A stretch of 64,000 bases of DNA from Staphylococcus hyicus (GCF_000816085.1 NZ_CP008747.1:558001-622000), one strand, 5' to 3'; positions 9,527 through 19,662 are shown, numbered from the stretch's first letter. Numbers and translations: made by a program. The notes: a model not told the origin generated them from the sequence alone.

Positions 9527-11072
9527 AGCGCAAGTTGCAATGGTGTTAAACCTAGACAAATGTATCGGGTGTCATACGTGTAGTGTGACATGTAAAAGCA
9601 CATGGACCAATCGACCTGGTGCGGAATATATGTGGTTTAACAATGTAGAGACAAAACCAGGTATTGGTTATCCAAAACGTTGGGAAGACCAAGAGCACTA
9701 TAAAGGTGGCTGGACGTTAAACAAAAAAGGGAAATTAGAATTAAAATCAGGGACGCGAATCAATAAGATTGCACTTGGTAAAATTTTCTACAACCCTGAT
9801 ATGCCAGTCATTAAAGATTATTATGAACCATGGACATACAACTATGAACATTTAACAACAGCAAAAGCCTCAGAACATTCACCAGTCGCAAAAGCACATT
9901 CAGCAATGACAGGGCAACGTATGGATATCGAATGGGGACCGAACTGGGAAGATGACTTAGCGGGTGGCCACGTTACCGGACCACAGGATCCGAATATTCA
10001 AAAAATCGAAGAAGATATTAAATTCAACTTTGACCAAACATTTATGATGTATTTACCTCGTTTATGTGAACATTGTTTAAATCCGAGCTGTGTGGCCTCT
10101 TGTCCATCAGGCGCAATGTATAAACGTGATGAAGACGGCATTGTTCTTGTAGACCAAGAAGCATGTCGCGGCTGGCGTTACTGCATGACAGGCTGTCCTT
10201 ATAAAAAAGTGTACTTCAACTGGAAAACAAATAAAGCTGAAAAATGTACGTTCTGTTTCCCTCGTGTTGAAGCTGGAATTCCAACAGTATGTTCGGAAAC
10301 ATGTACAGGTCGTATGCGTTATTTAGGTGTATTACTATATGATGCTGACCGTGTCCAAGAAGCGGCGACAGCTGAAAACGAACAAGACTTATATGAAAAA
10401 CAACTCGACTTATTCTTAAACCCATTTGATGAAGCTGTAATCGAGCAAGCCGAAAAAGATGGTATTTCACAAGAGTGGATTGAAGCAGCACAAAACTCAC
10501 CGATTTATAAACTTGCAATCGAATATAAATTGGCATTCCCATTACATCCAGAGTACCGTACAATGCCGATGGTTTGGTATTGTCCACCGCTCAGTCCAAT
10601 CATGAATTATTTCGAAGGAAAAAATGCAGGAAATAACCCAGATGCGATTTTTCCGGCTATTGAAGAAATGCGTTTGCCTGTACAATATCTTGCTGAATTA
10701 TTTACTGCCGGAGACACAACTGCAGTAAAAGGGTCTTTACAACGCATGGCAATGATGCGTAGCTATATGCGTGCACAAAATACGGGGCGTGACTTTGATA
10801 TGTCACGATTAGAACGTGTCGGATTAACAGAACGTCAAGCAAAAGACATGTACCGTTTGTTAGCCATTGCAAAACATGAAGACCGCTTCGTTATTCCAAC
10901 ATCACACAAAGAACAATATATGGACACGTATGCGGCGCAAGGTAGCCAAGGTTATGGTGGTGAACACTTCGGTGCAAACTGTGACGGTTGTGGCGTACCT
11001 GTAGGTGCAGGTGGTAAAACGGGTCAAGAAATATACAACGACAACTTCTATGGAGGGATCTTCCGTGATTAA
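9516..11072 (+). CDS. narH: Respiratory nitrate reductase beta subunit
   Basis: NarH is the iron-sulfur subunit that carries electrons from NarI to NarG. Four cysteine clusters are visible: CIGCHTCSVTC (about residues 16-26), CEHCLNPSCVASC, CRGWRYCMTGC (the Trp in place of Cys marks the [3Fe-4S] site) and CTFCFPR with CSETC. The start is TTG at 9516 inside the end of narG, with a GAGGTGG site a few bases upstream. This gives MKIKAQVAMVLNLDKC as in S. aureus. Length is 518 residues. The 3' end overlaps narJ. Confidence 0.96.
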   Translation: MKIKAQVAMVLNLDKCIGCHTCSVTCKSTWTNRPGAEYMWFNNVETKPGIGYPKRWEDQEHYKGGWTLNKKGKLELKSGTRINKIALGKIFYNPDMPVIKDYYEPWTYNYEHLTTAKASEHSPVAKAHSAMTGQRMDIEWGPNWEDDLAGGHVTGPQDPNIQKIEEDIKFNFDQTFMMYLPRLCEHCLNPSCVASCPSGAMYKRDEDGIVLVDQEACRGWRYCMTGCPYKKVYFNWKTNKAEKCTFCFPRVEAGIPTVCSETCTGRMRYLGVLLYDADRVQEAATAENEQDLYEKQLDLFLNPFDEAVIEQAEKDGISQEWIEAAQNSPIYKLAIEYKLAFPLHPEYRTMPMVWYCPPLSPIMNYFEGKNAGNNPDAIFPAIEEMRLPVQYLAELFTAGDTTAVKGSLQRMAMMRSYMRAQNTGRDFDMSRLERVGLTERQAKDMYRLLAIAKHEDRFVIPTSHKEQYMDTYAAQGSQGYGGEHFGANCDGCGVPVGAGGKTGQEIYNDNFYGGIFRD

Positions 11073-11640
11073 CCTTGAAACGCTCAAGTATTACAAAGAG
11101 ACATTTGCTTATCTGAGCCAACAATTAAGTTTTCCGGAAAAATTGACCTTTCATCCTAAAACATTTGATGCGATTTTCAGTGAGGATCACCCTGCGTATC
11201 CTCACGTGAAAGCGTATCGTGAACGTATGTATGAATTGAGTTTGTCTGAAATTAAATCTTTGTACACGGATACGTTTGACTTTAATAAGAAAACAACGTT
11301 ATATATGACCTTCAATAAATTTGATACGCAAAAAGAGCGCGGACAAATGCTAGCAAAGCTTAAAGTTTTATATGAAATGTTTGGCCTAGAAATGCCAGCA
11401 TCAGAGCTCTCTGATTATTTACCATTAATGCTTGAATTTTTATATGCAGCACCGATTGATGGCGATGATCGAGCACAAGAAAATATGCAATTGCTTATTA
11501 TGATTATTGAAGATGGCACGTATCCAATGATGAAATATTTAGAGGAAAAGGGTAATCCATATAGTCATTTAATACGAGGTTTACGAGAAACGTTAAAACG
11601 TTGCATCGTACAAGACAATGAGGTGACACAACATGTTTAA
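11065..11640 (+). CDS. narJ: Nitrate reductase assembly chaperone
   Basis: NarJ is a cytoplasmic chaperone needed to insert the molybdenum cofactor into NarG. It is not part of the final enzyme. The helical protein has about 191 residues and contains FNKFDTQKERGQMLAKLKVLYEMFGLE, characteristic of the NarJ/DMSO reductase chaperone family. I start it at GTG 11065 (VINLETLKYYKE) because GGAGGGA at 11052-11058 is correctly spaced. The upstream in-frame ATGs at 11005 and 11050 lie in narH coding sequence without a suitable site. It overlaps narH by 8 bases and narI by 8 bases. Confidence 0.93.
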   Translation: MINLETLKYYKETFAYLSQQLSFPEKLTFHPKTFDAIFSEDHPAYPHVKAYRERMYELSLSEIKSLYTDTFDFNKKTTLYMTFNKFDTQKERGQMLAKLKVLYEMFGLEMPASELSDYLPLMLEFLYAAPIDGDDRAQENMQLLIMIIEDGTYPMMKYLEEKGNPYSHLIRGLRETLKRCIVQDNEVTQHV

Positions 11641-12310
11641 TCAATTTTTATGGGTAATCTTCCCATATCTCTGTCTTGCAATCTTCATAATTGGTCATAT
11701 TGCGCGCTATAAATTCGACCAATTTTCATGGACTGCAAAATCAAGTGAATTTATTGAAAAAAAGCAACTAAAGTGGGGAAGTTTATTATTTCATTTAGGT
11801 ATTATTCCTGTGTTCTTTGGACACGTTGTAGGTCTTTTGATACCGGCACATTGGTTAGAAGCGATAGGTGTAAATAACCACCTGTATCATATTGGAGCTG
11901 TGTATATTGGTAGTATATTTGGTATAATAACATTAATCGGTATGTTTTTATTAACAGCAAGACGTGTAACAAAAGCAAATGTGCGTCGTTTAAGTTCTGC
12001 ATCAGATATACTTGTCAACTTTTTATTATTAGTCATCGTGTTTGCGGGTCTTTATGCAACGCTCGTTGTAAATGCTACAACGCCAGATTTTGATTATCGT
12101 CAAACAATTTCGATATGGTTCAGAGGATTGTTCATGTTTAGCCCTGATGCAAACTTAATGACAGCTGTGCCACTTGCTTTTAAATTACATGTTTTGTTAG
12201 GCTTTTCTATTATGGCTTTGTGGCCATTTACAAGACTTGTTCATGTATGGAGTGTCCCATTATCATATGCGAGCCGAAGTTATATTATTTACCGCAAACA
12301 TAAAGTATAA
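11633..12310 (+). CDS. narI: Respiratory nitrate reductase gamma subunit (cytochrome b)
   Basis: NarI is the membrane anchor that oxidises menaquinol and passes electrons through two b hemes to NarH. It has 225 residues and five predicted transmembrane segments. The likely heme ligands are H54 and H64 in the second helix and H186 and H204 in the last. The 10- and 18-residue spacings match E. coli NarI. GAGGTG precedes the ATG, which lies inside the end of narJ. nreA follows after only 20 bases, so the sensor genes belong to the same transcript. Confidence 0.95.
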   Translation: MFNQFLWVIFPYLCLAIFIIGHIARYKFDQFSWTAKSSEFIEKKQLKWGSLLFHLGIIPVFFGHVVGLLIPAHWLEAIGVNNHLYHIGAVYIGSIFGIITLIGMFLLTARRVTKANVRRLSSASDILVNFLLLVIVFAGLYATLVVNATTPDFDYRQTISIWFRGLFMFSPDANLMTAVPLAFKLHVLLGFSIMALWPFTRLVHVWSVPLSYASRSYIIYRKHKV

Positions 12311-12330
12311 ATAAAGATGGGGTGATGACC

Positions 12331-12792
12331 GTGGACCCAATTGATTTTTCAAAACATGATTATCAATCGGAGCTTGAAGTGTTGCGACTTCGCTTTGGCT
12401 TTGATTTTGCAGGACTTGCATTACCTACAGAAGATCATGTCGGTATGAAAATCAAATGGCGTTACGTGTCAGGTAATCTGAATAATAGATATCAACGCAT
12501 CGTTCTCCGTAATGGACGTGGCATTGCCGGTACTGTGATGAAAACAGGAAAGCCAATGACTATTGCTGATACAAACCAAGAAGAAATACAACAATCATTA
12601 TTTAATTTTCCAATACTCTTGAGTGAGCAGTTGACTGCACTTGTAGCAATACCGCTTTGGCACAATCATCGTGTCAAAGGGGTCTTGTTATTTGGTCAGA
12701 GAAACGGAAAACCCTTACCTAATAAGACACGCGACGTCATTAATATTAAAGGAATTGGTTCATTAACAAGCGAAGACAGGGTGATATTATAA
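12331..12792 (+). CDS. nreA: Nitrate receptor NreA (GAF domain)
   Basis: NreA is a small GAF-domain protein that binds nitrate and modulates the oxygen sensor NreB. The protein (about 153 residues) shows a GAF-like layout with GRGIAGTVMKTGKPMTIAD in the middle and LVAIPLWHNHRVKGVLLFGQ near the end. The start is uncertain. GGGG at 12319-12322 best fits GTG 12331, while GTG 12322 and ATG 12325 lie inside or too near the ribosome-binding site. The stop overlaps the nreB start by one base, so both are translated together. Confidence 0.88.
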   Translation: MDPIDFSKHDYQSELEVLRLRFGFDFAGLALPTEDHVGMKIKWRYVSGNLNNRYQRIVLRNGRGIAGTVMKTGKPMTIADTNQEEIQQSLFNFPILLSEQLTALVAIPLWHNHRVKGVLLFGQRNGKPLPNKTRDVINIKGIGSLTSEDRVIL

Positions 12793-13874
12793 TGAAATCT
12801 AAAACGAAACCGTATGTTTTAAATGAGTTATTGTTATCACATTATGAAAATACAACTGAAATGATTCTCTTTATTGATCGTGCTGGGGATGTTATTTTTA
12901 TGAACAATGCTGCAAAGCGTGTGCTTTCAGATGATAATAATTTACAAGCAGTAACATCAAATACGATATGTGGGCGTTGTGAAGGGTATACGACAGAACA
13001 TGCGTTAAAAACGTGTTACAATTGTTTTTTAGAAACACAAGAAATGGGGAATTCTACCTTTCAAGTGTTCATGAAAACACGTGAGAATAAAGTGGAACCT
13101 TTTACTGCAATGTATCAAACTATAGATAAAGAGCAAGATATTAAAGTATTTACACTTCAAAATGTGACACAACAACTCGAACGTCATGAAAAGCTTCATC
13201 AACGACATATGATTCAAAAAACCATTGCAGCACAAGAAAATGAACGAAAGCGTATATCACGTGAACTTCATGATGGTGTCGTTCAAGAACTGATTAACGT
13301 CAATGTAGAAATGCGCCTACTTAAATACCAACAAAATATGGAAAGTATGATTAAACAATCGCATAATATTGAAGGGTTAATGGCGAAGTTAATTGATGAC
13401 ATACGGAATTTATCTTCAGAATTAAGACCGTCATCATTAGATGATCTTGGTTTAGATGCCGCATTTAAGACATACTTTAAACAGCTTGAAAACAATTACG
13501 GATTAATGGTGAATTACCACTTCGATATGCCGCCGCAACGCTTTGATAGTGAGATTGAAACAGTTGTATACCGTGTCGTGCAAGAAGCGGTATTTAATGC
13601 TATGAAATATGCGGATGTAGATGTTGTAGATGTCAACGTTCGAAAAGATAAAAATCGTTTATTTGCTGAAGTATCAGACCAAGGTGTGGGATTTGATCCT
13701 AAAGACCATCCTAAAGGCTCTGGTTTAGGCTTATATGGTATGAATGAACGCGCTGAACTTGTTAATGGTAAACTAGATATTAAAACAGAAAAAGGGAAAG
13801 GTACTCTAGTCACTTTAGAAGTGCCTATTGAGCAAATTGGGGGCGTTGAGCTTGAAAATCGTAATAGCAGATGA
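12792..13874 (+). CDS. nreB: Oxygen-sensing histidine kinase NreB
   Basis: NreB is a cytoplasmic sensor kinase whose oxygen-labile [4Fe-4S] cluster activates autophosphorylation under anoxia. The N-terminal PAS-like domain contains the cluster ligands C60, C63, C75 and C78 (CX2CX11CX2C). The HisKA_3 phosphoacceptor is H160 in [16 protein letters not shown]. The ATPase domain has ...[19 protein letters not shown] and GSGLGLYGM. There is no transmembrane segment, as expected. It overlaps nreC by 23 bases. Length 360 is slightly longer than S. carnosus NreB. Confidence 0.95.
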   Translation: MKSKTKPYVLNELLLSHYENTTEMILFIDRAGDVIFMNNAAKRVLSDDNNLQAVTSNTICGRCEGYTTEHALKTCYNCFLETQEMGNSTFQVFMKTRENKVEPFTAMYQTIDKEQDIKVFTLQNVTQQLERHEKLHQRHMIQKTIAAQENERKRISRELHDGVVQELINVNVEMRLLKYQQNMESMIKQSHNIEGLMAKLIDDIRNLSSELRPSSLDDLGLDAAFKTYFKQLENNYGLMVNYHFDMPPQRFDSEIETVVYRVVQEAVFNAMKYADVDVVDVNVRKDKNRLFAEVSDQGVGFDPKDHPKGSGLGLYGMNERAELVNGKLDIKTEKGKGTLVTLEVPIEQIGGVELENRNSR

Positions 13875-14502
13875 TCACGCAGTGGTACGAACTGGCTTTT
13901 CTATGATTTTAAATTTTCAAGAAGATATGGAAGTTGTAGGAACAGCTGCTGATGGTGTAGAAGCTTATCAAATGGTCATGAAATACGAACCTGATGTTTT
14001 GATTATGGATTTAAGCATGCCGCCTGGAGAATCAGGTTTAATCGCGACGAGTAAAATTTTAGATAGCTTTCCTAAGACAAAAATATTAATCCTTACAATG
14101 TATGATGATGAGGAATATTTATTCCATGTGTTACGAAGTGGCGCGAGTGGTTATATTTTAAAAAATGCGCCTGATGAGCAGTTATTACTCGCAATACGTA
14201 CGGTTTATAAAGGTGAAACATTTATTGATCCGAAGATGACAACATCACTTGTTAAAGAATTTGTCCATTCTTCTGATGATGCTTCATACTCAAATGACCC
14301 GTTCAAAGTGTTATCTAAGCGAGAACTTGAAATATTACCACTTATTGCTAAAGGCTACGGTAATAAAGATATTGCTGAAAAATTATTTGTTTCCGTGAAG
14401 ACAGTTGAAGCACATAAAACACGTATTATGGACAAATTAAACTTAAAATCTAAACCAGAACTCGTAGAATATGCGTTAAAGAAAAAGTTATTAGATTTTT
14501 AG
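13852..14502 (+). CDS. nreC: Nitrate/oxygen response regulator NreC
   Basis: NreC is a NarL/FixJ-type response regulator that, once phosphorylated by NreB, activates nir, narG and narK. The receiver domain has the acidic pocket ADDH and phospho-acceptor D53 ([15 protein letters not shown]). The LuxR-type helix-turn-helix is at about residues 150-210 ([28 protein letters not shown]). I start it at TTG 13852 ([16 protein letters not shown]), which matches the conserved family N-terminus and has GGGGGC upstream. An intrinsic terminator follows, ending the nar-nre operon. Confidence 0.95.
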   Translation: MKIVIADDHAVVRTGFSMILNFQEDMEVVGTAADGVEAYQMVMKYEPDVLIMDLSMPPGESGLIATSKILDSFPKTKILILTMYDDEEYLFHVLRSGASGYILKNAPDEQLLLAIRTVYKGETFIDPKMTTSLVKEFVHSSDDASYSNDPFKVLSKRELEILPLIAKGYGNKDIAEKLFVSVKTVEAHKTRIMDKLNLKSKPELVEYALKKKLLDF

Positions 14503-14506
14503 AATA

Positions 14507-14546
14507 AACGTTAGAAGTCTTGATTAAGATTTCTGACGTTTTTTTA
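14507..14546 (+). terminator. Terminator of the narGHJI-nreABC operon
   Basis: Imperfect arms AACGTTAGAAGTCTT and AAGATTTCTGACGTT enclose a short GATT loop and are followed by seven T. This is the only terminator seen between narG and narK. Confidence 0.8.
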
Positions 14547-14601
14547 TGATTGTTGACTTTGTATAAATGAATAAAAAATAATGTTAAAATGCTAACTTTT
14601 T

Positions 14602-14668
14602 TAGGGGAAGCACCCATATGTGTATAGGGGAAGTCCTTATGTTATTAATTTCACAAGCACGTTACACT
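14602..14668 (+). promoter_or_regulatory. narK promoter with two NreC-like boxes
   Basis: Two related palindromic boxes lie in tandem: TAGGGGAAGCACCCATA (14602-14618) and TAGGGGAAGTCCTTA (14625-14639). Their centres are about 22 bases apart, the same helical phasing as at narG. A -10-like TACACT lies at 14663-14668, which would put the proximal box near -42. The core TAGGG-N4-CCC resembles the published NreC motif. Confidence 0.65.
14639..14656. promoter_or_regulatory. Candidate Rex operator over the narK -35 region
   Basis: ATGTTATTAATTTCACAA fits the Rex consensus TTGTGAAWWWWTTCACAA at 15 of 18 positions. It lies between the proximal NreC-like box and the -10, so a bound repressor would block the promoter. 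The left half-site is degraded. Confidence 0.4.
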
Positions 14669-14767
14669 ATGTATGAATTAGTAAACACGTATTAAAATGA
14701 AAGACAATGGAAAAAGGTCTATACGTTTTGGTACACAATGAAATTTAAAGAAAAAGGGTGAAAGAGA

Positions 14768-15928
14768 ATGAATAAGTCAAAAGGCGGTCTTCAACTCGGG
14801 TTACAAACATTAAGCCTTGTAGCTGGGTTTATGGTGTGGAGTATCATCGCACCTCTCATGCCATTTATTTCACAAGATATTAAAATCTCAAGTGGACAGT
14901 TATCAATCATCTTAGCGATTCCTGTTATTTTAGGTTCAGTCCTTCGTGTACCATTTGGATATTTAACAAACATTGTAGGTGCAAAATGGGTATTTTTTAC
15001 GAGTTTCATTGTACTAATGATACCAGTGTTTTTATTAAGTCAAGCGGCATCTCCTGGAGCTTTGATGTTTGCAGGCTTCTTTTTAGGAGTGGGCGGTGCA
15101 ATTTTCTCAGTAGGTGTAACATCGATTCCTAAATATTTTTCTAAAGATAAAGTTGGTTTAGCAAATGGTATTTACGGTATGGGGAACTTAGGAACAGCAG
15201 TTTCTGCATTCCTAGCACCACCTATTGCGGGTGTGATTGGATGGCAATCCACTATTAAATTATACCTTATTGTAATGGCTGTCTTTGCGATTGTTATGTT
15301 CTTCTTAGGAGACAATAAAGAACCAAAAGTGAAAGTACCACTCGTTGAACAATCACGTAAGCTGATGGCGAACTACAAATTATATTACTTGAGTTTTTGG
15401 TATTTCATTACGTTTGGTGCCTTTGTGGCTTTCGGTTTATTCTTACCTAACTATTTAGTGACGCATTTCGGTATTGATAAAGTAGATGCTGGAATTAGAA
15501 CCGGTGTATTTATTGCCTTAGCAACATTCTTACGTCCGGTAGGGGGAATGTTAGGAGATAAGTTTAACGCAGTAACGATGTTGAAAATTTTCTTCTCTAT
15601 TATGATTGTAGGATCATTCTTATTAGGAGTTTCTCATAATATTTTCTTCTTCACACTTGGCTGTTTAACAGTAAGTGTATGTGCAGGTATTGGAAATGGA
15701 CTCATCTTCAAACTTGTGCCACATTACTTTACAACCGAAGCGGGTGTGGCAAACGGCATCGTTTCCATGATGGGAGGTCTCGGTGGTTTCTTTCCACCAC
15801 TTGTCATTTCAGCGGTAACGGGAATGACAGGAACAAGCCATTTAGCCTTTATATTATTAAGTGTCTTCGGTATTATTGCATTAATCACTATGATGAATTT
15901 ATCAAAACGTGAAAAAAACGTAGCATAA
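14768..15928 (+). CDS. narK: Nitrate/nitrite transporter (NarK/NarT, MFS)
   Basis: This 386-residue major facilitator protein with about twelve transmembrane helices belongs to the nitrate/nitrite porter family. It imports nitrate and/or exports nitrite for NarGHI. The family signature region [18 protein letters not shown] and [15 protein letters not shown], and the second Gly-rich repeat [15 protein letters not shown], are present. In S. carnosus and S. aureus the gene is called narT or narK. It is monocistronic, with its own NreC-boxed promoter and a terminator on each side. Confidence 0.93.
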   Translation: MNKSKGGLQLGLQTLSLVAGFMVWSIIAPLMPFISQDIKISSGQLSIILAIPVILGSVLRVPFGYLTNIVGAKWVFFTSFIVLMIPVFLLSQAASPGALMFAGFFLGVGGAIFSVGVTSIPKYFSKDKVGLANGIYGMGNLGTAVSAFLAPPIAGVIGWQSTIKLYLIVMAVFAIVMFFLGDNKEPKVKVPLVEQSRKLMANYKLYYLSFWYFITFGAFVAFGLFLPNYLVTHFGIDKVDAGIRTGVFIALATFLRPVGGMLGDKFNAVTMLKIFFSIMIVGSFLLGVSHNIFFFTLGCLTVSVCAGIGNGLIFKLVPHYFTTEAGVANGIVSMMGGLGGFFPPLVISAVTGMTGTSHLAFILLSVFGIIALITMMNLSKREKNVA

Positions 15929-15935
15929 ACAATGT

Positions 15936-15979
15936 TTAGCGCTAGAACTACATTAATAGGTTCTAGCGCTAATTTTATT
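15936..15979 (+). terminator. Terminator of narK
   Basis: Arms TTAGCGCTAGAAC and GTTCTAGCGCTAA flank a loop of about ten bases and are followed by TTTTATTT. Confidence 0.75.
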
Positions 15980-16085
15980 TGCGCTATTGAAAGTTATGGG
16001 TGCGTCATAGGCACTATGACGGAAACGATAGTGGGCGATATTCCCATCATCGATAGCATCATGTTTTATGTCAATGCAACAATAT

Positions 16086-17687
16086 TTAGGATAAGAAGTG
16101 GGTATTAATGATACTTTCTAAGACCACGGGCAACTCAACAAACGCACTTTGTTTATGGATGCGCTCAGTAACTTTATGTGCATCTTTACCAATGGGGCCA
16201 CAGTTTATTAATGGTGCTTGAATGGCCTCAATATCTTTAAAAGGGATTTTATATGTTCGATTAAATACGGGTGTTTGTTGTTCAAATGCTTCAAAACCCG
16301 AACCGTTTGGTGAAGGTGCGACATAACTTAAATCACTAATGCCATTAAAATAATGTATACGTTCTGAACTTCGATTAAACGTTTCTTTAAATGTTTTACA
16401 AATTGTCTGCCCTACAGCTTCTATCATTGGATGAAATGATGCGTTCGTAGCTGGATAATAGGGTGGTGTAAAGAATGTCACGACAGTTGGGCCTAAATCA
16501 CGACACATATTCATCAGCATATCCACTATCGTAATCGATTGCGTGTGCGGTGCTGAATCTTGTGCGATGACATCATCAATCATTTGTTGAACGGTACTTT
16601 CATCATGAATATGCACCGCATGTTGATAGAGTTCTTCATAGGTCATGAACTTTATGTCGATATCAAATGCAATGTCTTCTGCATTAATCCGTGTTTCGTA
16701 AATTTCCATCCCCTTTAGCACACCTTTTTTAACAGCAGAGTTAAACCTATCGTAAATGTCATTCGCATTACTTCTGAATAAAAATAAATTAAACAACGCC
16801 ACAGTACGAAATGGTGTTTGGACGTCATAATAATCCTTAATATCAGTCACTTTTAAACTTACAGGCATCGGCGTTTGTTCACCTTCAAAATGCTCTTTAA
16901 AATTTAAACTGTACTCGATTTCTTGAATAATGAAACTCATTAAGAAGTTTGAACTTAAGCCGTTCGAAGGGGTTCCGACGTGTGTTTCGCGACCATAAAC
17001 CAATACACTTGGCATAATTTTGCCAATGGATCCTGTGTAATAATAGTGATTGTCATCATCTTGTGCTTGTTGGAATGTTGGTTCACTATTTAAGTGTAAA
17101 GCCATTTTGAGTTGATGCTGTTCACGAAGGGTATTCACATGTTCTACTGCAGCATGCATCCCTTTTGAGGTTACTTCTTCATCCGGTACTGTCATTAAAA
17201 TTAAATTGACATCCCATTGTTCAATACTAGCTTTTTCAATAAGTGCCATATGTAGCATCAAACCAGGTTTCATATCCATAGCACCGCGACCAAAAAGATA
17301 ATCACCTGATTCTAAATCAGCGCGGCTGACATCACCTAAATAAGTGGTATCTTTACGAAATGCCGCTGTTAATTGATCCATATCAAAGGCTTGTCCTTGG
17401 AATGGACCATAATCATCGATTCCAACAGTATCATAGTGACTGATCAGTGTCACAGTCTCTTTTGCATTTGGTGCTTGATAAAATGCCACAACAGCATGGC
17501 GTTTATCTTTTGTAGACACCAGTTGTATATGCTTAGGGTGTGCTTTAAAGTAATCTAAAGTCATTAGCTCATCTTGAATCATATATGGAAATTCTAATTC
17601 ACCTGTAGAGTGTGTCACACTTGAATGTGCAACAAGTTGTTTAAGTAAAGCTTCTCTATCAGCAGCAGTTTGCCATCTCATATTCAT
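16086..17687 (-). CDS. M20-family metallopeptidase, RocB-like (arginine utilisation type)
   Basis: This cytoplasmic zinc amidohydrolase/peptidase of the M20 clan has 533 residues, longer than ArgE/DapE but normal for the RocB group. Motifs for the di-metal site are ISHYDTVGIDDYGP, FGRGAMDMKPG and PDEEVTSKGMHAA, with a C-terminal SDLSYV/NCGPIGKDAHK region. The true substrate is unknown. RocB proteins are linked to arginine catabolism by genome context in Bacillus, but no arginine gene is nearby here. ATG 17687 (MNMRWQ) is chosen for the GGGGGA site 7 bases upstream. It is transcribed alone, convergent with narK. Confidence 0.8.
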   Translation of the reverse strand: MNMRWQTAADREALLKQLVAHSSVTHSTGELEFPYMIQDELMTLDYFKAHPKHIQLVSTKDKRHAVVAFYQAPNAKETVTLISHYDTVGIDDYGPFQGQAFDMDQLTAAFRKDTTYLGDVSRADLESGDYLFGRGAMDMKPGLMLHMALIEKASIEQWDVNLILMTVPDEEVTSKGMHAAVEHVNTLREQHQLKMALHLNSEPTFQQAQDDDNHYYYTGSIGKIMPSVLVYGRETHVGTPSNGLSSNFLMSFIIQEIEYSLNFKEHFEGEQTPMPVSLKVTDIKDYYDVQTPFRTVALFNLFLFRSNANDIYDRFNSAVKKGVLKGMEIYETRINAEDIAFDIDIKFMTYEELYQHAVHIHDESTVQQMIDDVIAQDSAPHTQSITIVDMLMNMCRDLGPTVVTFFTPPYYPATNASFHPMIEAVGQTICKTFKETFNRSSERIHYFNGISDLSYVAPSPNGSGFEAFEQQTPVFNRTYKIPFKDIEAIQAPLINCGPIGKDAHKVTERIHKQSAFVELPVVLESIINTHFLS

Positions 17688-17886
17688 TTTTAAATCCCCC
17701 TTGTTGAATAACAGTAAATATATCATTCAATTGTTATTGTAAAGGGTTTCATATCTTAAAGACAATAACTATTTTTGAATGATTGGCTTTATGAAATTTA
17801 TGTGACGTCATCAATCTGACTATCGCTAACGAATAAAACTGTGATACTATAAGCGTAATGACTCTGTAGAGAAAGTTGGATTATCA

Positions 17887-18243
17887 ATGGCGAAGAAAAT
17901 TTTGGGTTTTGTATTAATAGCCGTGCTTTTATTCGTTCTTGTCGCAGCAGGGTTCTTTGCATATAAAGGATACCAAAAAAGTCAAAATTATAAATTGATT
18001 GATCAATATCTGACTGAAAAGCATTTAAAATCAAAAATTATTGACGAAAAAAGTGATTACGATCAACGTAAAGGTATTTTTTACAAAGAAATCCGTTTAA
18101 AAGGTGATGAGAAGAATATTTATATCGCCCAACCCATACATTTAAAGCGTGGTTTATTCTTGCAAGGTTTCGATGCTAAAACGAAAAAGCACGATAAAAA
18201 AGCAAAATATAACTTTTTTGATGAAAATTACAAAATGAAATAA
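17887..18243 (+). CDS. Small membrane-anchored protein, DUF3139-like
   Basis: This 118-residue protein has one N-terminal transmembrane segment or uncleaved signal (about residues 5-27, LGFVLIAVLLFVLVAAGFFAY), then a basic, Lys-rich extracellular part. The layout YKLIDQYL...DYDQRKGIFYKEIRLKGDEK resembles DUF3139, a small Bacillota family often found in staphylococci. Its function is unknown. A weak ribosome-binding site precedes ATG 17887, and it stands alone with its own terminator. Confidence 0.6.
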   Translation: MAKKILGFVLIAVLLFVLVAAGFFAYKGYQKSQNYKLIDQYLTEKHLKSKIIDEKSDYDQRKGIFYKEIRLKGDEKNIYIAQPIHLKRGLFLQGFDAKTKKHDKKAKYNFFDENYKMK

Positions 18244-18251
18244 GATAGTGA

Positions 18252-18286
18252 AAAACTCGGACAACGTAAAGATGTTCGAGTTTTAT
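18252..18286 (+). terminator. Terminator of the DUF3139-like gene
   Basis: Arms AAAACTCGGACA (18252-18263) and TGTTCGAGTTTT (18273-18284) pair with one mismatch and end in a short T run. Confidence 0.7.
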
Positions 18287-18428
18287 TGTGTCATAGAAGT
18301 CTAGTTATGGTCACGCTCACCGTGTCTTATGATTGTGACTTTAATCGTTTAACGTAAGTATGAACCGAGTAAGGTGTTATATGTTTTTGATATAATAGGA
18401 TTAAATGTATTGAAAGGGGTTAAAATTT

Positions 18429-19502
18429 ATGAAAGATACAAAACAATTATTGAAACAACTAACAGATATTGATGGTATAGCGGGACATGAATATGATGTT
18501 AAGCATGCGATGCGCGACTTATTAGAACCTAATAGTGATGAAATGATTTATGATAATCTTGGTGGTGTGTTTGGCAAAAAGCATGCAGACTCAGGTAATA
18601 AGACAATCATGATTGCTGGTCATATGGATGAAGTAGGTTTCATGGTAACAAAAATTGATGACCATGGATACATAAAATTTACACCAGTTGGTGGTTGGTG
18701 GAACCAAGTGATGCTTTCTCAAAAAGTAACCATAACGACGGATCAAGGGGATAAAATTAGAGGGGTGATTGGTTCAAAGCCACCGCATGTCTTAGGTGCA
18801 GAAGAACGTAAAAATCCTGTGAAAATTGAAAACATGTTTATCGATATCGGAGCGAAAGATAAAAAAGAGGCAGAAGCTACAGGTATTGAAATAGGGAATA
18901 TGATTACACCTTATTCCGAATTTGAAACGCTAGTAAACGATAATTACATGACTGCAAAAGCCTTTGACAATCGTTATGGGTGTGCGTTAGCGGTAGATGT
19001 TTTAGATGAATTAAAAGATACTGCTGTCAATGTAAATGTTGTTGCGGGTGCAAATGTGCAAGAAGAGGTTGGACTACGAGGTGCGAAAGTAGCAGCACAT
19101 AAAATTAAGCCGGACTTAGCCATTGCAGTGGATGTTTGTCTTGCATATGATTCGCCAGGTATGGAAAAAGATGGCGATGTTAAACTTGGACAAGGACCAG
19201 CAGTGATTGCATTAGACGGGTCTAATATCGGTCATGTTGGATTCATACGCCATGTAAAAAAAGTTGCAAAAGACCATAATATTGCACTTCAATTTGATAC
19301 CATGCCTGGAGGCGGAACAGATGCCGGGAATATCCATACTTCATTAGACGGTATACCGTCAATTTGTATTTCTGTTCCTTTACGTTATATGCATTCAAAT
19401 GTATCTGTTTTACACCAAGGTGATTATCAACAAGCCGTTAAACTTGTAACTGAAGTAGTGAAAGCATTAAACGATGAGACGGTAGAAAACATTATGTGGT
19501 AA
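18429..19502 (+). CDS. M42-family aminopeptidase (glutamyl aminopeptidase/FrvX-like)
   Basis: This cytoplasmic di-metal aminopeptidase has 357 residues, the usual length of M42 (PepA/FrvX/YsdC; often mis-annotated as endoglucanase). Metal-site motifs are H65 and D67 in MIAGHMDEVGFMV, AFDNRYGCALAVDVL, QEEVGLRGAKVAA and GGGTDAGNIH near the end. It trims peptides, probably as a large self-assembled complex. GAAAGGGG precedes the ATG and TATAAT lies at 18391-18396. Terminators on both sides make it monocistronic. Confidence 0.88.
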   Translation: MKDTKQLLKQLTDIDGIAGHEYDVKHAMRDLLEPNSDEMIYDNLGGVFGKKHADSGNKTIMIAGHMDEVGFMVTKIDDHGYIKFTPVGGWWNQVMLSQKVTITTDQGDKIRGVIGSKPPHVLGAEERKNPVKIENMFIDIGAKDKKEAEATGIEIGNMITPYSEFETLVNDNYMTAKAFDNRYGCALAVDVLDELKDTAVNVNVVAGANVQEEVGLRGAKVAAHKIKPDLAIAVDVCLAYDSPGMEKDGDVKLGQGPAVIALDGSNIGHVGFIRHVKKVAKDHNIALQFDTMPGGGTDAGNIHTSLDGIPSICISVPLRYMHSNVSVLHQGDYQQAVKLVTEVVKALNDETVENIMW

Positions 19503-19542
19503 GGTTAATACAAAGCAGTGATTGTTTTTAATTACAAAATGG

Positions 19543-19586
19543 AAGTACACGACAATGACATTTTTAGTCGTGTGCTTTCTTTTTTG
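19543..19586 (+). terminator. Terminator of the M42 peptidase gene
   Basis: AAGTACACGAC (19543-19553) pairs with GTCGTGTGCTT (19567-19577) with one mismatch, and a T-rich tail follows. Confidence 0.75.
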
Positions 19587-19662
19587 TACAAATTATGATT
19601 GTCATTTAACTTGAATTCATGTTAGATTTATTGCAATACATAGTAGTAAAGGAGGGCTTTTG

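Noticed and set aside
10216..10587. 123-codon antisense frame in narH
   Set aside because: Lies wholly within a conserved gene and lacks start signals.
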